NCBI RefSeq assembly: GCF_028864145.1
Contig: NZ_JARBHJ010000004.1
Coordinates: 16,847-80,846 of the forward strand
Direction of reading: 5' to 3'
DNA from: Actinotignum schaalii
Lineage (GTDB): Bacteria > Actinomycetota > Actinomycetes > Actinomycetales > Actinomycetaceae
Length of the DNA stretch: 64,000 nucleotides
Numbering within the stretch: position 1 is the stretch's first letter; each line of letters starts with the position of its first letter. The notes beneath the pieces were generated by a model, which was not told the origin of the DNA, did not search any database, and saw only the letters and a list, made by a program, of their open reading frames with translations. Below are positions 26,340 through 35,463 of this stretch, in pieces. A program made the translations under genes and the position numbers.

Positions 26340-27068
26340 ATGAATATCACCTCGCTCACCGTTTCCGGGCAACCGATTGCCGCATTCGATATCACCGCCA
26401 CTCCGGAGCAGGGTTATTGCCTTGTTGCTATCACGTACGCGAACGGCTCGGAGCAGCGCCGTGTTCTTGCCGACGACGCCGCTCTCGTCCTTTCCGCGAC
26501 TCCGGCCGCGGATGCAGCTGCGCTGGCGCTTCTCACCGAGGTGGGCGAGAGCGAGGTAGCCGAGAACGAAGTGGATCTGGAATCGCTGGCCGGGCAGCTG
26601 GTAGCTGTGGGAACCGCCCGCTTCCAGGCGGGAGTGTTGGGAGAGCCTACCGGCGGGCAGCTGGCGCTGCGGCCGGTGGCGCCGGGGCGGGTGAGCGAGC
26701 GGGATACTCCGCGTATTATCCCGGCCGAGATGCTTGAAGGGCGCGATCCCGCGGCGGTGTTCCCGCGCATTCCGGATGGTTTGCCCGATGCGTGGAATAC
26801 GCCGGTGGGGCGTTTCACTCCCGAATATGAAGAACGTGCCCGGGTGGTGTGGGAGACGCTCACAGCGGCCGGCTACCGCCCCGAGTTCTGGTGGGCGGGC
26901 AGCGAGGATGGCGAAGTCATCGCAGTGCCTTTCGGGGAATGCGGGGAATCTTTCCTCGTCGGCATTGAGGAGCCGGAAGAACAGCGTGAGATCGACGCGC
27001 GAATTGCCGCTGGCGAGCTAGCTCAGTGGCTAGAAAGCGAAATTGACCTGCTGCGGCCAAATGAGTAG
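26340..27068 (+). CDS. Hypothetical acidic soluble protein
   Basis: 242 residues from the ATG giving MNITSLTVSGQPIAAFDITA. No signal peptide or membrane segment. Two parts are seen: an N-terminal beta-rich region (QGYCLVAITYANGSEQRRVL) and, after a linker with PRIIPAEML, a C-terminal alpha/beta region with WETLTAAGYRPEFWWAG and VAPFGECGESFLVGI-like sequence. No family is recognised. It is divergent from the guanidine operon. Confidence 0.65.
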   Translation: MNITSLTVSGQPIAAFDITATPEQGYCLVAITYANGSEQRRVLADDAALVLSATPAADAAALALLTEVGESEVAENEVDLESLAGQLVAVGTARFQAGVLGEPTGGQLALRPVAPGRVSERDTPRIIPAEMLEGRDPAAVFPRIPDGLPDAWNTPVGRFTPEYEERARVVWETLTAAGYRPEFWWAGSEDGEVIAVPFGECGESFLVGIEEPEEQREIDARIAAGELAQWLESEIDLLRPNE

Positions 27069-27185
27069 CGCGGCGGGTGGCGGCGTCGTCGTACTACCGC
27101 GCGCAGCGCGAGTCCAATGCCGCGCCGTAACGCACCGGCGCACTAATACCCGCGGCACAGACTGTTCTTCAGTAAGCTAAAGCTT

Positions 27186-28700
27186 GTGAAGGAATCAAAG
27201 AAGTCACCCTCCCTGATGGATCGGATTCGCTCGGCGGTGTCGCGGCGCGAACAGATTGAGCGCGTGGCCGAAGAGGCCGTGGAGCGTTACGCGAAGGACC
27301 CAGCCGATAGTAGCGGGCGTTCGCAGCGCACCGTTGTGGAGATTCATCCGGCCGGGGTGCAGCCGGTTCTTGTGACATGGGGCGTGAGCGCCTGGCTCCT
27401 CATCGGCGTGGTGATTGCCATCTGGGGTATTTTCCACATGGCGGCCTCGGTGCAGTGGGTGCTGGTGGCGGTGTTCCTCGGGCTGGTGATGACCTCGCTG
27501 CTCCATCCGATTGTCAATATTCTGGATCGGATTATGCCGCGGGCGCTGGCAACCGCGCTGGCTTTGCTCGGCCTGTTTGCGGCGCTGGGCGGGATTATTT
27601 ACTGGATTGTTGATTCGGTGGCGAATCAGTGGTCGAGTCTTTCCGAGCAGATGCAGCGCGGCCTGGACGGGATTTTTAATTGGATTGCGGACGGGCCAAT
27701 TCCGATTAATATTACGGTCGATGAGCTGCGCGCGGCCCTGAATGAGGGCATTGAACGCGCGGCCGCGTATCTGCAGGACAATGCGGGAAATATTGCGTCG
27801 ACGGCGCTCTCGCAGGCCGGCACGGTTGCGCTGGCTTTCACCTTGATTGCGCTGGCGCTTTTCTGCTCGATTTTCTTCCTGGCGGCCGGGAAGAATATGT
27901 GGCTGTGGTTCATTAATGTGCTCCCGGATCGGGCGCGGCGGCGTACCCACGCGGCTGCTACCGCCGGGTGGTATAGCTTCTCGGGGTATGCGCGCGGCAC
28001 GATTCTTATTGCGTTATGCGACGGCGTTATGGCCGCGATTCTCCTGGTGGCTTGCGGGGTTCCGCTGGCCGCTCCCCTGGCTGTGCTGGTGGTCATCGGT
28101 GCCTTTATTCCACTTTTTGGTGCCCCGGCGGCCATGATTATTGCAGCGTTGGTGGCTTTGGCCACGAAGGGTGTGGTTATTTCCTTGGTAGTGCTGGTGG
28201 GCGTGGCGCTCATTGGCCAGTTCGAGGGGCATGTGCTCCAACCGCTGATTATGGGGCATCAGGTTTCGCTCCACCCGGTCGTTATTGCGGTGGGCGTGAC
28301 GGCCGGTACGTTCGTGGCGGGACTGCTGGGTGCGATTATTGTGATTCCACTTATTTCTATCGTGTGGGAAGTATTCAAGGTGCTGCGCCGTACCCCGGAC
28401 AAGCCGCTTACGGAGCTCCCGGATCTGGATCTGCGCGATTTGGCGGGTACCGCGGTGGCGAAGCAGCTGCTGGAATACAACGCGAAGGAGCTCAATACCC
28501 GCGCGGAGGAATCGCCCTCGCCGGTCACGGCACGGGCGGCGTCGCACACCCTTGGTGGGGAGGATCGCGTACTCGATACCGCCGATATGAACTCCCCTAC
28601 TCCCGCGGCTCCGGATCCGGATTACACCTACGATCAGCCTGATTTTGAGGTGGACGGGGAGGCACCCGGGCCTGATTACAATCCTGTGAAAGGATCGTGA
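27186..28700 (+). CDS. AI-2E/PerM-family permease
   Basis: 504 residues from a GTG. About eight hydrophobic segments follow a basic cytoplasmic N-terminus. The order of helices, the long extracytoplasmic segment (SSLSEQMQRGLDGIFNWIAD) and the C-terminal GHVLQPLIMGHQVSLHPVVI motif are those of the AI-2 exporter/PerM (DUF20) family. Substrates of most members are unknown. The last 100 residues form a charged, disordered cytoplasmic tail not needed by the family core. It converges on the AEC carrier with almost no gap. Confidence 0.85.
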   Translation: MKESKKSPSLMDRIRSAVSRREQIERVAEEAVERYAKDPADSSGRSQRTVVEIHPAGVQPVLVTWGVSAWLLIGVVIAIWGIFHMAASVQWVLVAVFLGLVMTSLLHPIVNILDRIMPRALATALALLGLFAALGGIIYWIVDSVANQWSSLSEQMQRGLDGIFNWIADGPIPINITVDELRAALNEGIERAAAYLQDNAGNIASTALSQAGTVALAFTLIALALFCSIFFLAAGKNMWLWFINVLPDRARRRTHAAATAGWYSFSGYARGTILIALCDGVMAAILLVACGVPLAAPLAVLVVIGAFIPLFGAPAAMIIAALVALATKGVVISLVVLVGVALIGQFEGHVLQPLIMGHQVSLHPVVIAVGVTAGTFVAGLLGAIIVIPLISIVWEVFKVLRRTPDKPLTELPDLDLRDLAGTAVAKQLLEYNAKELNTRAEESPSPVTARAASHTLGGEDRVLDTADMNSPTPAAPDPDYTYDQPDFEVDGEAPGPDYNPVKGS

Positions 28701-28702
28701 CC

Positions 28703-29629
28703 TCATACTGTTTGGGCAATGACGGTAATGAGGAGGATAACGAGGAGTGAACCGACCGTAGTGATAATGACGGCGTCGCGAGCCATAGTGACGCCGGAAC
28801 GGTAGCGATGCGCGTAAACAAACACGTTGTTGGCGGTGGGGAAGGCTCCGATGATGGCGATGGCCATGAGGGCTTCGCCGCGCGCGCCGAGGAGATAACC
28901 AGCCCCGAAGGCAATAAGCGGCCCGAGGACGAGCCGGCAGAAGATGCCGAGCATGAGGGGTGCGCTTTCGCGTCCGAAGCGGGGCAGGTGCGCCCCGCGT
29001 AGGGACATTCCCATAGCCAGCAAAATAATGGGAACGTTCGCACCTGCCATTTTGGTGAGCGGTGCGGAGATGAGTTCCGGAATGGGTATTTCGAGGAGGG
29101 CGACCATAAGCCCGGCGAAGACCGCGATGAGTAGCGGGTTTTTGAGGCGGGAGAGGATGGTGCGCCACAGCCCTTCGGTTTTCTTCCCGGTTTGGTTGTC
29201 GAGGATGGAGAAGAATACCGGCACCATCACGAGGATTTGGAAAAGCAGGATGGGGGCGGCCGGGGTGGGGTCGCCGGTGATGGCCACGAGGAAGGCCACG
29301 CCCAGGTTGCCGATATTGGTATAGCAGGCAACGAGCGCGCCGACGGTGAGTTCGGTTCCTCGGCTTTTGAGCAGGGTGGCGGCCAGGGCTGTATAGATGA
29401 GTCCGGTTCCTACCGAGGAGATGATATTGGCGAGCCCGTTGACACCGAAGAAGGAGGCCGGGTCGGAGTTCGCGAGGGTGGTGAACATAAGTGCCGGCAG
29501 GGTGGTGTAGAAGACGAGCTGAGTGAGGGTGCGGTCGCTTCCCGGGGGCACGATTTTGCAGCGCGCGACGAGGTAGCCGACGAGCATAATCGCGATAATC
29601 ACCCAAAAGTTGAGCAGTACAGAGGCCAT
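28703..29629 (-). CDS. AEC-family transporter
   Basis: 308 residues with about ten hydrophobic segments. It starts MASVLLNFWVIIAIMLVGY and carries the family-typical LVFYTTLPALMF segment early and FPTANNVFVYAHRY late. Auxin-efflux-carrier-type proteins in bacteria move organic acids such as malate or malonate; the substrate here cannot be told. It stands alone, convergent with the permease gene. Confidence 0.83.
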   Translation of the reverse strand: MASVLLNFWVIIAIMLVGYLVARCKIVPPGSDRTLTQLVFYTTLPALMFTTLANSDPASFFGVNGLANIISSVGTGLIYTALAATLLKSRGTELTVGALVACYTNIGNLGVAFLVAITGDPTPAAPILLFQILVMVPVFFSILDNQTGKKTEGLWRTILSRLKNPLLIAVFAGLMVALLEIPIPELISAPLTKMAGANVPIILLAMGMSLRGAHLPRFGRESAPLMLGIFCRLVLGPLIAFGAGYLLGARGEALMAIAIIGAFPTANNVFVYAHRYRSGVTMARDAVIITTVGSLLVILLITVIAQTV

Positions 29630-29740
29630 AACAGCACTAGTGTAGACAGACTTCTTCAGGTGTGAGGGCGCGTCTCGAGCGCGCGGTGCGGCAGCGCAGC
29701 AGTGCGACGGTGTAGCAGCGCAGCGCAGCGCAGGGCGAGC

Positions 29741-30538
29741 CTATGTCCAGACGGCGGTGGCACGCAAAGCGCGATGGTCGGAGAGCGGCAAGAAGAGGTT
29801 TTCCGCCGCGCGCACATCTACCCCGGTTCCGAGGATATGGTCGATTTGGCTTTCCGGCTCATCGGAGGGGTAGGTGAGGGCTTCGGCAGCCGCTTCATAT
29901 CCGGTGGCGGCTAGGGGTACATCGCAGCCGCGGATATTGAGATCCCCAATAATGAGGCGCGGGGCCTTCTCCAGACCGTGGCGCTGGGCGAACCCGGCGA
30001 GGGCTCCGGCTACGGTGCGTAGTTGCGTAACGTTGAGGCGGTACGTGTAAGTGAGGTGCGTTGCAGCGACGACGACGGAGTACCCGGGCGCCACTTTAAT
30101 TTCCGCAAGGATCGCAACCCGGGGGATTTCACCAATCCCGATATTTGTCCGCAGGGTTTTCAGCCATGTTTCTTGCTGGTGGACGGGGAGGTTGATGACT
30201 TCACGAGCGCCGATGGGGTAGACGGAGAGGAGCGCAGTGCCAACGCCGCGGGCCTGCCCTTTTTTGGTGGAGCGGAGCCGGCCGCGTTCATTCTTGGTGG
30301 GCGCGAAAATGGCTTCGTGGTAGTTACCTGCGGCGAGGAGGGGTGCGTAGAGGTCCCCTCCGGCAGTGGTGACTTTGAGTTCTTGGAGGGCGAGGAGGTC
30401 CGGGCCAGCGGCGGTGATCTGCCGAATGGCTTTACTAATGGATTCGCGCTGCCATGTCACTTTGTCCGTGCCCGGGCGCGGGCGCCGTGAGGGCTTACCT
30501 TGCTGGAGGTTTGCGGACATGACATGAAGGCTCGGCAT
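29741..30538 (-). CDS. Endonuclease/exonuclease/phosphatase family protein
   Basis: 265 residues. Motifs of the EEP fold are in order: MSANLQQG near the start, DLLALQELK (metal-binding Glu), VVAATHLTY, RLIIGDLNI (DxN) and the final LSDHRALRA (DH). No signal peptide, so an intracellular phosphodiesterase or phosphatase is likely; DNA, RNA or phospholipid substrates cannot be separated. GGAGAAACC precedes the ATG. The intergenic gap at its 3' end is rich in GCGCAGCAGT-like short repeats. Confidence 0.8.
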   Translation of the reverse strand: MPSLHVMSANLQQGKPSRRPRPGTDKVTWQRESISKAIRQITAAGPDLLALQELKVTTAGGDLYAPLLAAGNYHEAIFAPTKNERGRLRSTKKGQARGVGTALLSVYPIGAREVINLPVHQQETWLKTLRTNIGIGEIPRVAILAEIKVAPGYSVVVAATHLTYTYRLNVTQLRTVAGALAGFAQRHGLEKAPRLIIGDLNIRGCDVPLAATGYEAAAEALTYPSDEPESQIDHILGTGVDVRAAENLFLPLSDHRALRATAVWT

Positions 30539-30629
30539 GGTTTCTCCTTTGTCGCGACCCGGTGGACACCGCCACCCCGGGAAGAGCCCCCGTTGGCCGC
30601 GGTGTGCAACACCGGTGATTCTACCGAAT

Positions 30630-31106
30630 CTATGCGGTGGTGGACGTGCTTGCGGGTTTGGATAGTGGCCCGGACGCGGGCGAGGGCTGGGAGCCGGATG
30701 CGGGCTCAGTTTCGGGTTCGAAGGTGAGTGCTACGGAGTTCATGCAGTAACGCTGCCCAGTAGGGGTATGAGGTGCATCTGGAAAGACGTGCCCGAGGTG
30801 GGAATCGCAGGTGGCACAGCGGACTTCAGTGCGCGGGTATCCGAGTTTGTAATCAACGTCTGTTCGCACGGCATCACTGCGGGAAGGGTCATAGAAGCTG
30901 GGCCAGCCGCATCCGGCATCGAATTTGGTGGTGGAGCGGAAAAGTTCTGCCCCGCAGGCCCGGCACCGGTAGATACCTTCGCGTTCTTCGTTCAGGAGTT
31001 CGCCGGTGAAGGGCGCTTCGGTTCCGGCTTGGCGCAGGACCGTGAATTCTGCTGGGGTGAGAACCCGGGCCCATTCTTCATCGCTTTGCGGGAGCATCCG
31101 TGCCAT
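30630..31106 (-). CDS. msrB: Peptide-methionine (R)-S-oxide reductase
   Basis: 158 residues. Two CxxC zinc pairs (CRAC and CATC), the FDAGCGWPSF box, SHLGHVFPD and the catalytic Cys in RYCMNSVAL define MsrB, which repairs methionine-R-sulfoxide. The last 25 residues are a disordered Ser/Pro/Thr tail. The ATG at 31106 is preferred because AAAGGA stands before it; it overlaps the end of the MscS gene by 29 bases, so the two are coupled. Confidence 0.92.
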   Translation of the reverse strand: MARMLPQSDEEWARVLTPAEFTVLRQAGTEAPFTGELLNEEREGIYRCRACGAELFRSTTKFDAGCGWPSFYDPSRSDAVRTDVDYKLGYPRTEVRCATCDSHLGHVFPDAPHTPTGQRYCMNSVALTFEPETEPASGSQPSPASGPLSKPASTSTTA

Positions 31107-32961
31107 GTGCTGTCCTTTCTTCAGTTTCCTTATTGTTGTCAGGTTGCTTTGTGGCGTCAGTTCCATCTGTTTCTTCGGAAATGGCCGGGAATACCGCGGT
31201 GGGAGGAGCCGATGATTCTGCTGGGACTTTGCCGGTTTCGTGAATAGGTTCTTGCTGACCGGTGCGGCGCGCGGCATTATGTTCGCGCTCCGCCAGAACT
31301 TCGGCTCCCGGCCCGGAGAATTCTTGGCCGCGCTTTTCTGCTTGGATAGATCCGGTGAACAGCGAAGCTTCGTGACCTTCCCGGATGCGGGTGGCCGGGC
31401 CTTCCGTGCCAGCCGTACTTGCGGGGCGGCTTGCTACGGGTACCCGCTCCGGGCGTACCGCCGCTTCGATATCAGCTGCGGAGAGGATCCGGGTTTCCCG
31501 GTAATCCTGCGGGTCGAAGGTGGTATCCGCGTCGCTTTGTTCCTGGGCACCGATGGAGGTGCGGGTGACTTCGCGAGCTGCAGGCTTGGCCGGCTCCCCC
31601 GACTCCCCCGACTCCACAGACGCGCATCGCGCGGATTCCTCGGCCACGACTTCCTCAGCTTCTTCAGCCTTAGCTTCGCGTGATTCGCCAGCCGCATCTC
31701 TTCCGCGCTGTTCCACATCGGATTCTGCCTGCTCCGCATCACTTCCCGCGGGAAGAGCACCGAGAGTGGGAGATTCAGCGGCGTCGTTATAAAAACGGGT
31801 GTGCGGGAAAGCATCCGGGGCGTTGTTTTGCAACCACACGATGAGCTTTTCGCGCACGTGGTTTCGCAAGTCGGTAAGTTCGCCGGGCGAGGAGGCGGAA
31901 ACAATCGCGGAGACTTGCAGGCCGTTCGCGGTGGAGGCATCCCCCACCACGAGGGTGCCGGTGTCGCCATCCCAGAGGTCAGTATGAGCGAGGATACGGT
32001 CAAGTTCGGCACGTAGTTCCGCTATGGGAGCACTCCAGTCCAGCTGAAGGACCACCGAACCCATGATGTCCAGATCGCGCCGGCTCCAGTTTTCGAACGT
32101 GGTGGAAGTGAGTTTATTGGAAGGCACAATGAGACGCCGGCCGTCCCATACTTTGAGGACCACGTAGGACAGCGTGATTTCCTCAACAGTGCACATATTC
32201 CCATCCCAGATGACGATGTCATTGACACGAATGGAATCTGAGAAGGCCAGCTGCAGCCCAGCGAAGAGGGTACCCAGGGTGGATTGCGCAGCAATACCAA
32301 CAACCAGGGAGATCACGCCCGCGGATGCGAAAAGTGAAGCGCCGGCGGCTTTTGCACCCGGGTAAGTCATGAGCATGGCAGCCAGGCCGATCACGATAAT
32401 GAGGGCCACCGCTAAGCGCCGCAAAATCTGCAGCTGCGTTTGGACCCGGCGATAGCGCGTTTCAGCCACCCGCTCCACGAATTTGAGGTACGAGCGCGCT
32501 GCACCGTTGACCACACCAACAAGAAGCCAGGTCAGGCCCGCGATAATGAGGAGGAGCAGCAGGTGTTTGAGCACGGGCGACCAATTGGGCCGATCCTGTT
32601 CTGGGAAATTCTCCATGTAGGAGAACAATCCAAAGCGGGCACCCACCACCGCAAGTGTGAATTGCGTGGGTACTTGAATGCCACGCACCACATCAATCAG
32701 CCCGGTATGGCGCCGGAAACCGGCTTTGACCACCGCGACAACCACCACCGCGATCACCCAGCCGATAAACGCACCTAGCAAGCACACCCCGAGTAGCTGC
32801 GCGATATCAACCGTGGCGGCGACGGCCTGTTCCGCGACTTCGTGCAGATCCGAGGTGGGGGTGGGTTCCGGAGTGGGCACCTCAGTTTCCGCCCGCACCA
32901 AGGGCGCGAGCACGTGAGATTTCCAGGCGGCCAAGGCCCCCGCGAGTACCGATGCGTTCAT
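31078..32961 (-). CDS. MscS-family mechanosensitive channel
   Basis: 627 residues from the ATG giving MNASVLAGALAAWKSHV. Three to four membrane segments are followed by the MscS pore and beta domain: AAGASLFASAGVISLVVGIA and FSDSIRVNDIVIWDGNMCTVEEI. The final 300 residues are a long, charged, disordered tail rich in Glu/Ala/Ser, absent from typical MscS and presumably cytoplasmic. The channel releases solutes on hypo-osmotic shock. A start further upstream is possible but the N-terminal extension is not protein-like. Confidence 0.87.
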   Translation of the reverse strand: MNASVLAGALAAWKSHVLAPLVRAETEVPTPEPTPTSDLHEVAEQAVAATVDIAQLLGVCLLGAFIGWVIAVVVVAVVKAGFRRHTGLIDVVRGIQVPTQFTLAVVGARFGLFSYMENFPEQDRPNWSPVLKHLLLLLIIAGLTWLLVGVVNGAARSYLKFVERVAETRYRRVQTQLQILRRLAVALIIVIGLAAMLMTYPGAKAAGASLFASAGVISLVVGIAAQSTLGTLFAGLQLAFSDSIRVNDIVIWDGNMCTVEEITLSYVVLKVWDGRRLIVPSNKLTSTTFENWSRRDLDIMGSVVLQLDWSAPIAELRAELDRILAHTDLWDGDTGTLVVGDASTANGLQVSAIVSASSPGELTDLRNHVREKLIVWLQNNAPDAFPHTRFYNDAAESPTLGALPAGSDAEQAESDVEQRGRDAAGESREAKAEEAEEVVAEESARCASVESGESGEPAKPAAREVTRTSIGAQEQSDADTTFDPQDYRETRILSAADIEAAVRPERVPVASRPASTAGTEGPATRIREGHEASLFTGSIQAEKRGQEFSGPGAEVLAEREHNAARRTGQQEPIHETGKVPAESSAPPTAVFPAISEETDGTDATKQPDNNKETEERTAHGTDAPAKR

Positions 32962-33061
32962 GTCTGAAAGCCTAGTAGGTGCTTGCGACAGAAAAAGCGG
33001 CGTCGAACTTCTTTCGCCTCCGGCGTGAGATAACTGCGAGGCGCGTACGTAGCGTCTATCT

Positions 33062-33075
33062 GGTACGACGCCGCC
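33062..33075 (+). repeat. One copy of a dispersed GTACGACGCCGCC motif
   Basis: GGTACGACGCCGCC here belongs to a family of short sites around ACGACGCCGC. Further intergenic copies in either orientation are at 27079-27094, 38714-38728, 38824-38837, 41309-41321, 50929-50944, 52191-52205, 55750-55764 and 57639-57651; coding copies are at 35800, 42466, 44699 and 59845. I did not see the motif in the mobile element. Confidence 0.7.
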
Positions 33076-33231
33076 CGCACGCAGCGTGGTCACTTCCCGG
33101 AATGCGCGAGTTACCGCGGAAAACTAGGTTGGTGATCGAGAACACTCTCGTTCAATTTGCTAAGACCTGGAATCCTACGTAAGCTTATACCCGTTCCCTC
33201 AGCGGGGACGCTTTGAGAACAACGTTCTTGA

Positions 33232-33304
33232 GCCCCCATCGTCTAGAGGCCTAGGACGCCGGACTTTCACTCCGGTAACACGGGTTCGAATCCCGTTGGG
33301 GGTA
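33232..33304 (+). tRNA. tRNA-Glu (anticodon TTC)
   Basis: A full cloverleaf: acceptor GCCCCCA/TGGGGGT (last pair G-U), anticodon stem CCGGA/TCCGG around CTTTCAC with anticodon TTC, and a T arm with GGTTCGAATCC. CCA is not encoded. It is the first of three closely spaced tRNA genes in the same orientation. Confidence 0.95.
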
Positions 33305-33329
33305 CGCGATGGTTATTTGCCTAGCAAAT

Positions 33330-33403
33330 GGCCCCGTAGCGCAGTTGGTTAGCGCGCCGCCCTGTCACGGCGGAGGTCGCGGGTTCAAGTCCCGTCGGGG
33401 TCG
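33330..33403 (+). tRNA. tRNA-Asp (anticodon GTC)
   Basis: Acceptor GGCCCCG/CGGGGTC, anticodon stem CCGCC/GGCGG around CTGTCAC with anticodon GTC, T loop TTCAAGT. CCA is not encoded. The spacing of 25 bases after tRNA-Glu suggests a common transcript. Confidence 0.95.
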
Positions 33404-33442
33404 CGAAGGAAGAACGCCCGGGAAACCGGGTGTTTCTCTTTC

Positions 33443-33518
33443 GGCTCTGTAGCTCAGTTGGTAGAGCGTTCGACTGAAAATCGAAAGGTCACCGGATCGA
33501 CGCCGGTCGGAGCCACCA
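33443..33518 (+). tRNA. tRNA-Phe (anticodon GAA)
   Basis: Acceptor GGCTCTG/CGGAGCC, D arm GCTCAGTTGGTAGAGC, anticodon loop CTGAAAA with anticodon GAA, T stem ACCGG/CCGGT and an encoded CCA end. The T loop reads ATCGACG, with A where nearly all tRNAs have T54. The rest of the molecule is intact, so it is probably functional. Confidence 0.93.
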
Positions 33519-33979
33519 CCCGATCCCCTTGCTACAACAACAATTTCTCGCACTCACGCCACCTCCTTATCTTTGCTTTGGTGACCCAGTTCGAGATGCC
33601 TACCAAAAACATCCCCAACCCTGTGCGCTGCATCATCCCCACTAGCAACGTACAATTGGGCCTTCGGCGCATCTCAGCACCTCCGCGCAATGACCACACC
33701 ACAGCCGAGCCCGCCCAACAACAGCGAACCCGCGCCCACAAATCCGGGACGTTAGTACCACCTCCACTATCGGAAATATTCGCAATTGCAATAATAGATA
33801 AGGTAATTATTGTCGTAAAACCGTTACATAGCCGCTCTATTCCGCACTTTTTTGCGACAGATCACGAACCTTAGCGACACTAAAGAAAAAGGCTTGACAC
33901 GCACACACCACCTGGGACTAAAGTACTAACCGAGCCGGCGAAGTGGCTGGCGTCTCACTACTAAAAGAGGTGATTTTTA
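33519..33979 (+). promoter_or_regulatory. Noncoding region with candidate promoter of formate dehydrogenase
   Basis: No gene is seen. The stretch is AT-richer than its surroundings toward the right. A TTGACA box stands at 33894-33899, followed 19 bases on by TAAAGT at 33919-33924, a weak -10. The leader ends in AGAGGTGATTTTTA before the ATG at 33980, giving a clear ribosome-binding site. A frame running through the end of tRNA-Phe has no protein-like features. Confidence 0.5.
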
Positions 33980-35170
33980 ATGGCGAAAATTCTCATGGTG
34001 CTGTACCCGGATCCCGTGGACGGCTTCCCGCCCAAGTACATTCGTGATTCCATCCCCACGATTGATTCCTACCCGGGTGGCTCCAGCACCCCTACGCCGT
34101 CGGGCATCGATTTCACTCCGGGTGAGATGGTGGCATGTGTATCCGGCGCCCTGGGCCTGAAGAAGTGGGCTGCGGAGAACGGGCACGAACTCATCGTCAC
34201 CTCCGATAAGGAAGGCGAGAATTCGGAATTTGAGAAGCACCTGCCGGAAGCGGACGTGGTTATTTCTCAACCGTTCTGGCCCGCTTACCTGGGTAAGGAT
34301 CGCCTGGAGAAGGCCAAGAACCTCAAGCTTGCTATCACCGCCGGCGTGGGCTCTGATCACGTGGACCTCACCGAAGCGATGAAGCGCAATATTACGGTTG
34401 CTGAGGTGACCTACTCGAACTCGATTTCAGTGGCTGAACATGCGGCCATGACCATCCTCAACCTGGTGCGTAATTTCGTTCCCGCCCATCGCATCGTCAC
34501 CGACGAAAAGGGCTGGAACATTGCCGATGCCGTCAAGTGGTCCTATGACCTGGAGGGCATGGACGTCGGTGTTATCGCCGCCGGGCGTATCGGCCGGGCT
34601 CTGCTCAAGCGCATGAAGCCCTTCGATGTCAACCTGCACTACTACGATCTGTACCGTCTCGATCCGCAGACGGAAAAGGAACTCGGTGCCACCTATCATG
34701 AAACCGTCGAGGATCTCATGCGCAGCGTGGACGTGGTTTCCATCCATTCCCCGCTCACCTCGGATACCTATCATATGGTGGACGAGAAGATGATCAATTC
34801 GATGCGCCGCGGCTCCTACATTGTCAATACCGCCCGCGCTGAAATTGTGGTGCGCGACGACATTGTCAAGGCTCTCGAATCCGGTCAGCTCGGTGGTTAC
34901 GGTGGGGACGTGTGGTACCCGCAGCCTCCGGCCGAGGATCACCCGTGGCGCACGATGCCGCGTAACGCGATGACCCCTCACACCTCCGGTTCCTCGCTGT
35001 CCGCACAGACTCGCTACGCTGCCGGCACCCGCGAAATCCTCGAAGATTTCTTCGCTGGCCGCCAGCTGCGCGATTCTTACATTATCGTCCAGGGTGGGGC
35101 TCTCGCCGGAACCGGCGCGAAGTCCTACACCACCGACGGTAAGGCCAGCCCCGGATCCACCGGTAAGTAA
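33980..35170 (+). CDS. fdh: NAD-dependent formate dehydrogenase
   Basis: 396 residues. It oxidises formate to CO2 with NAD+. It is a D-2-hydroxyacid dehydrogenase-fold enzyme of the metal-free FDH type, with the FDH-specific N-terminal region (SQPFWPAYL), the nucleotide motif AAGRIGRALLKRMKPFDVNL followed by the Asp of HYYDLYRLD favouring NAD, the catalytic Arg in NTARAEIV and His in MTPHTSGSS. Length and motifs match enzymes of methylotrophs. Codon use is strongly biased to C/G-ending codons, suggesting high expression. No other formate gene is near. Confidence 0.94.
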   Translation: MAKILMVLYPDPVDGFPPKYIRDSIPTIDSYPGGSSTPTPSGIDFTPGEMVACVSGALGLKKWAAENGHELIVTSDKEGENSEFEKHLPEADVVISQPFWPAYLGKDRLEKAKNLKLAITAGVGSDHVDLTEAMKRNITVAEVTYSNSISVAEHAAMTILNLVRNFVPAHRIVTDEKGWNIADAVKWSYDLEGMDVGVIAAGRIGRALLKRMKPFDVNLHYYDLYRLDPQTEKELGATYHETVEDLMRSVDVVSIHSPLTSDTYHMVDEKMINSMRRGSYIVNTARAEIVVRDDIVKALESGQLGGYGGDVWYPQPPAEDHPWRTMPRNAMTPHTSGSSLSAQTRYAAGTREILEDFFAGRQLRDSYIIVQGGALAGTGAKSYTTDGKASPGSTGK

Positions 35171-35211
35171 AAAATTATCTAGCTCTCGCAAGTCCTGAAC
35201 TCTCCATTGGC

Positions 35212-35266
35212 GCCGCGTGGCGAACCGTGATCTCCCCTCCGGTGGGAATCCGTTTCGCTACGCGGC
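35212..35266. terminator. Hairpin after formate dehydrogenase
   Basis: GCCGCGTGGCGAA (35212-35224) pairs with TTCGCTACGCGGC (35254-35266) with one G-T pair; the intervening bases include a smaller CCCTCCGG-type stem. There is no T run, so a factor-dependent or structural role is equally possible. The remaining bases up to 35463 hold no visible gene. Confidence 0.45.
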
Positions 35267-35463
35267 GTCGGTGTCGTATACGGGTATTTCGCGGCGCCGG
35301 TGTCGCGCATGCGGGTTAACCGCCCCGCTCCGCGCGCTAGCAGCCTTCCGCTAGGCCAGCATCTTCCCAATCTATGTCCGGTTTATATCCAGAAACGCCC
35401 ACTAACCTGCGCACCGGGAATCATCCCTTTCACTTTCACGGTCGAAACAGAAAGAGAACTCTT

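Noticed and set aside
28014-29606. 530-codon minus-strand frame across the permease and AEC genes
   Set aside because: His/Arg/Pro-rich shadow of two well-supported membrane-protein genes in other frames.
29640-29740. GCGCAGCAG-like short repeats between the AEC and phosphatase-family genes
   Set aside because: Irregular low-complexity GC-rich DNA without consistent unit or symmetry.
33458-33874. Open frame running from tRNA-Phe into the intergenic region
   Set aside because: It starts inside the tRNA, has no ribosome-binding site and no protein-like segments.
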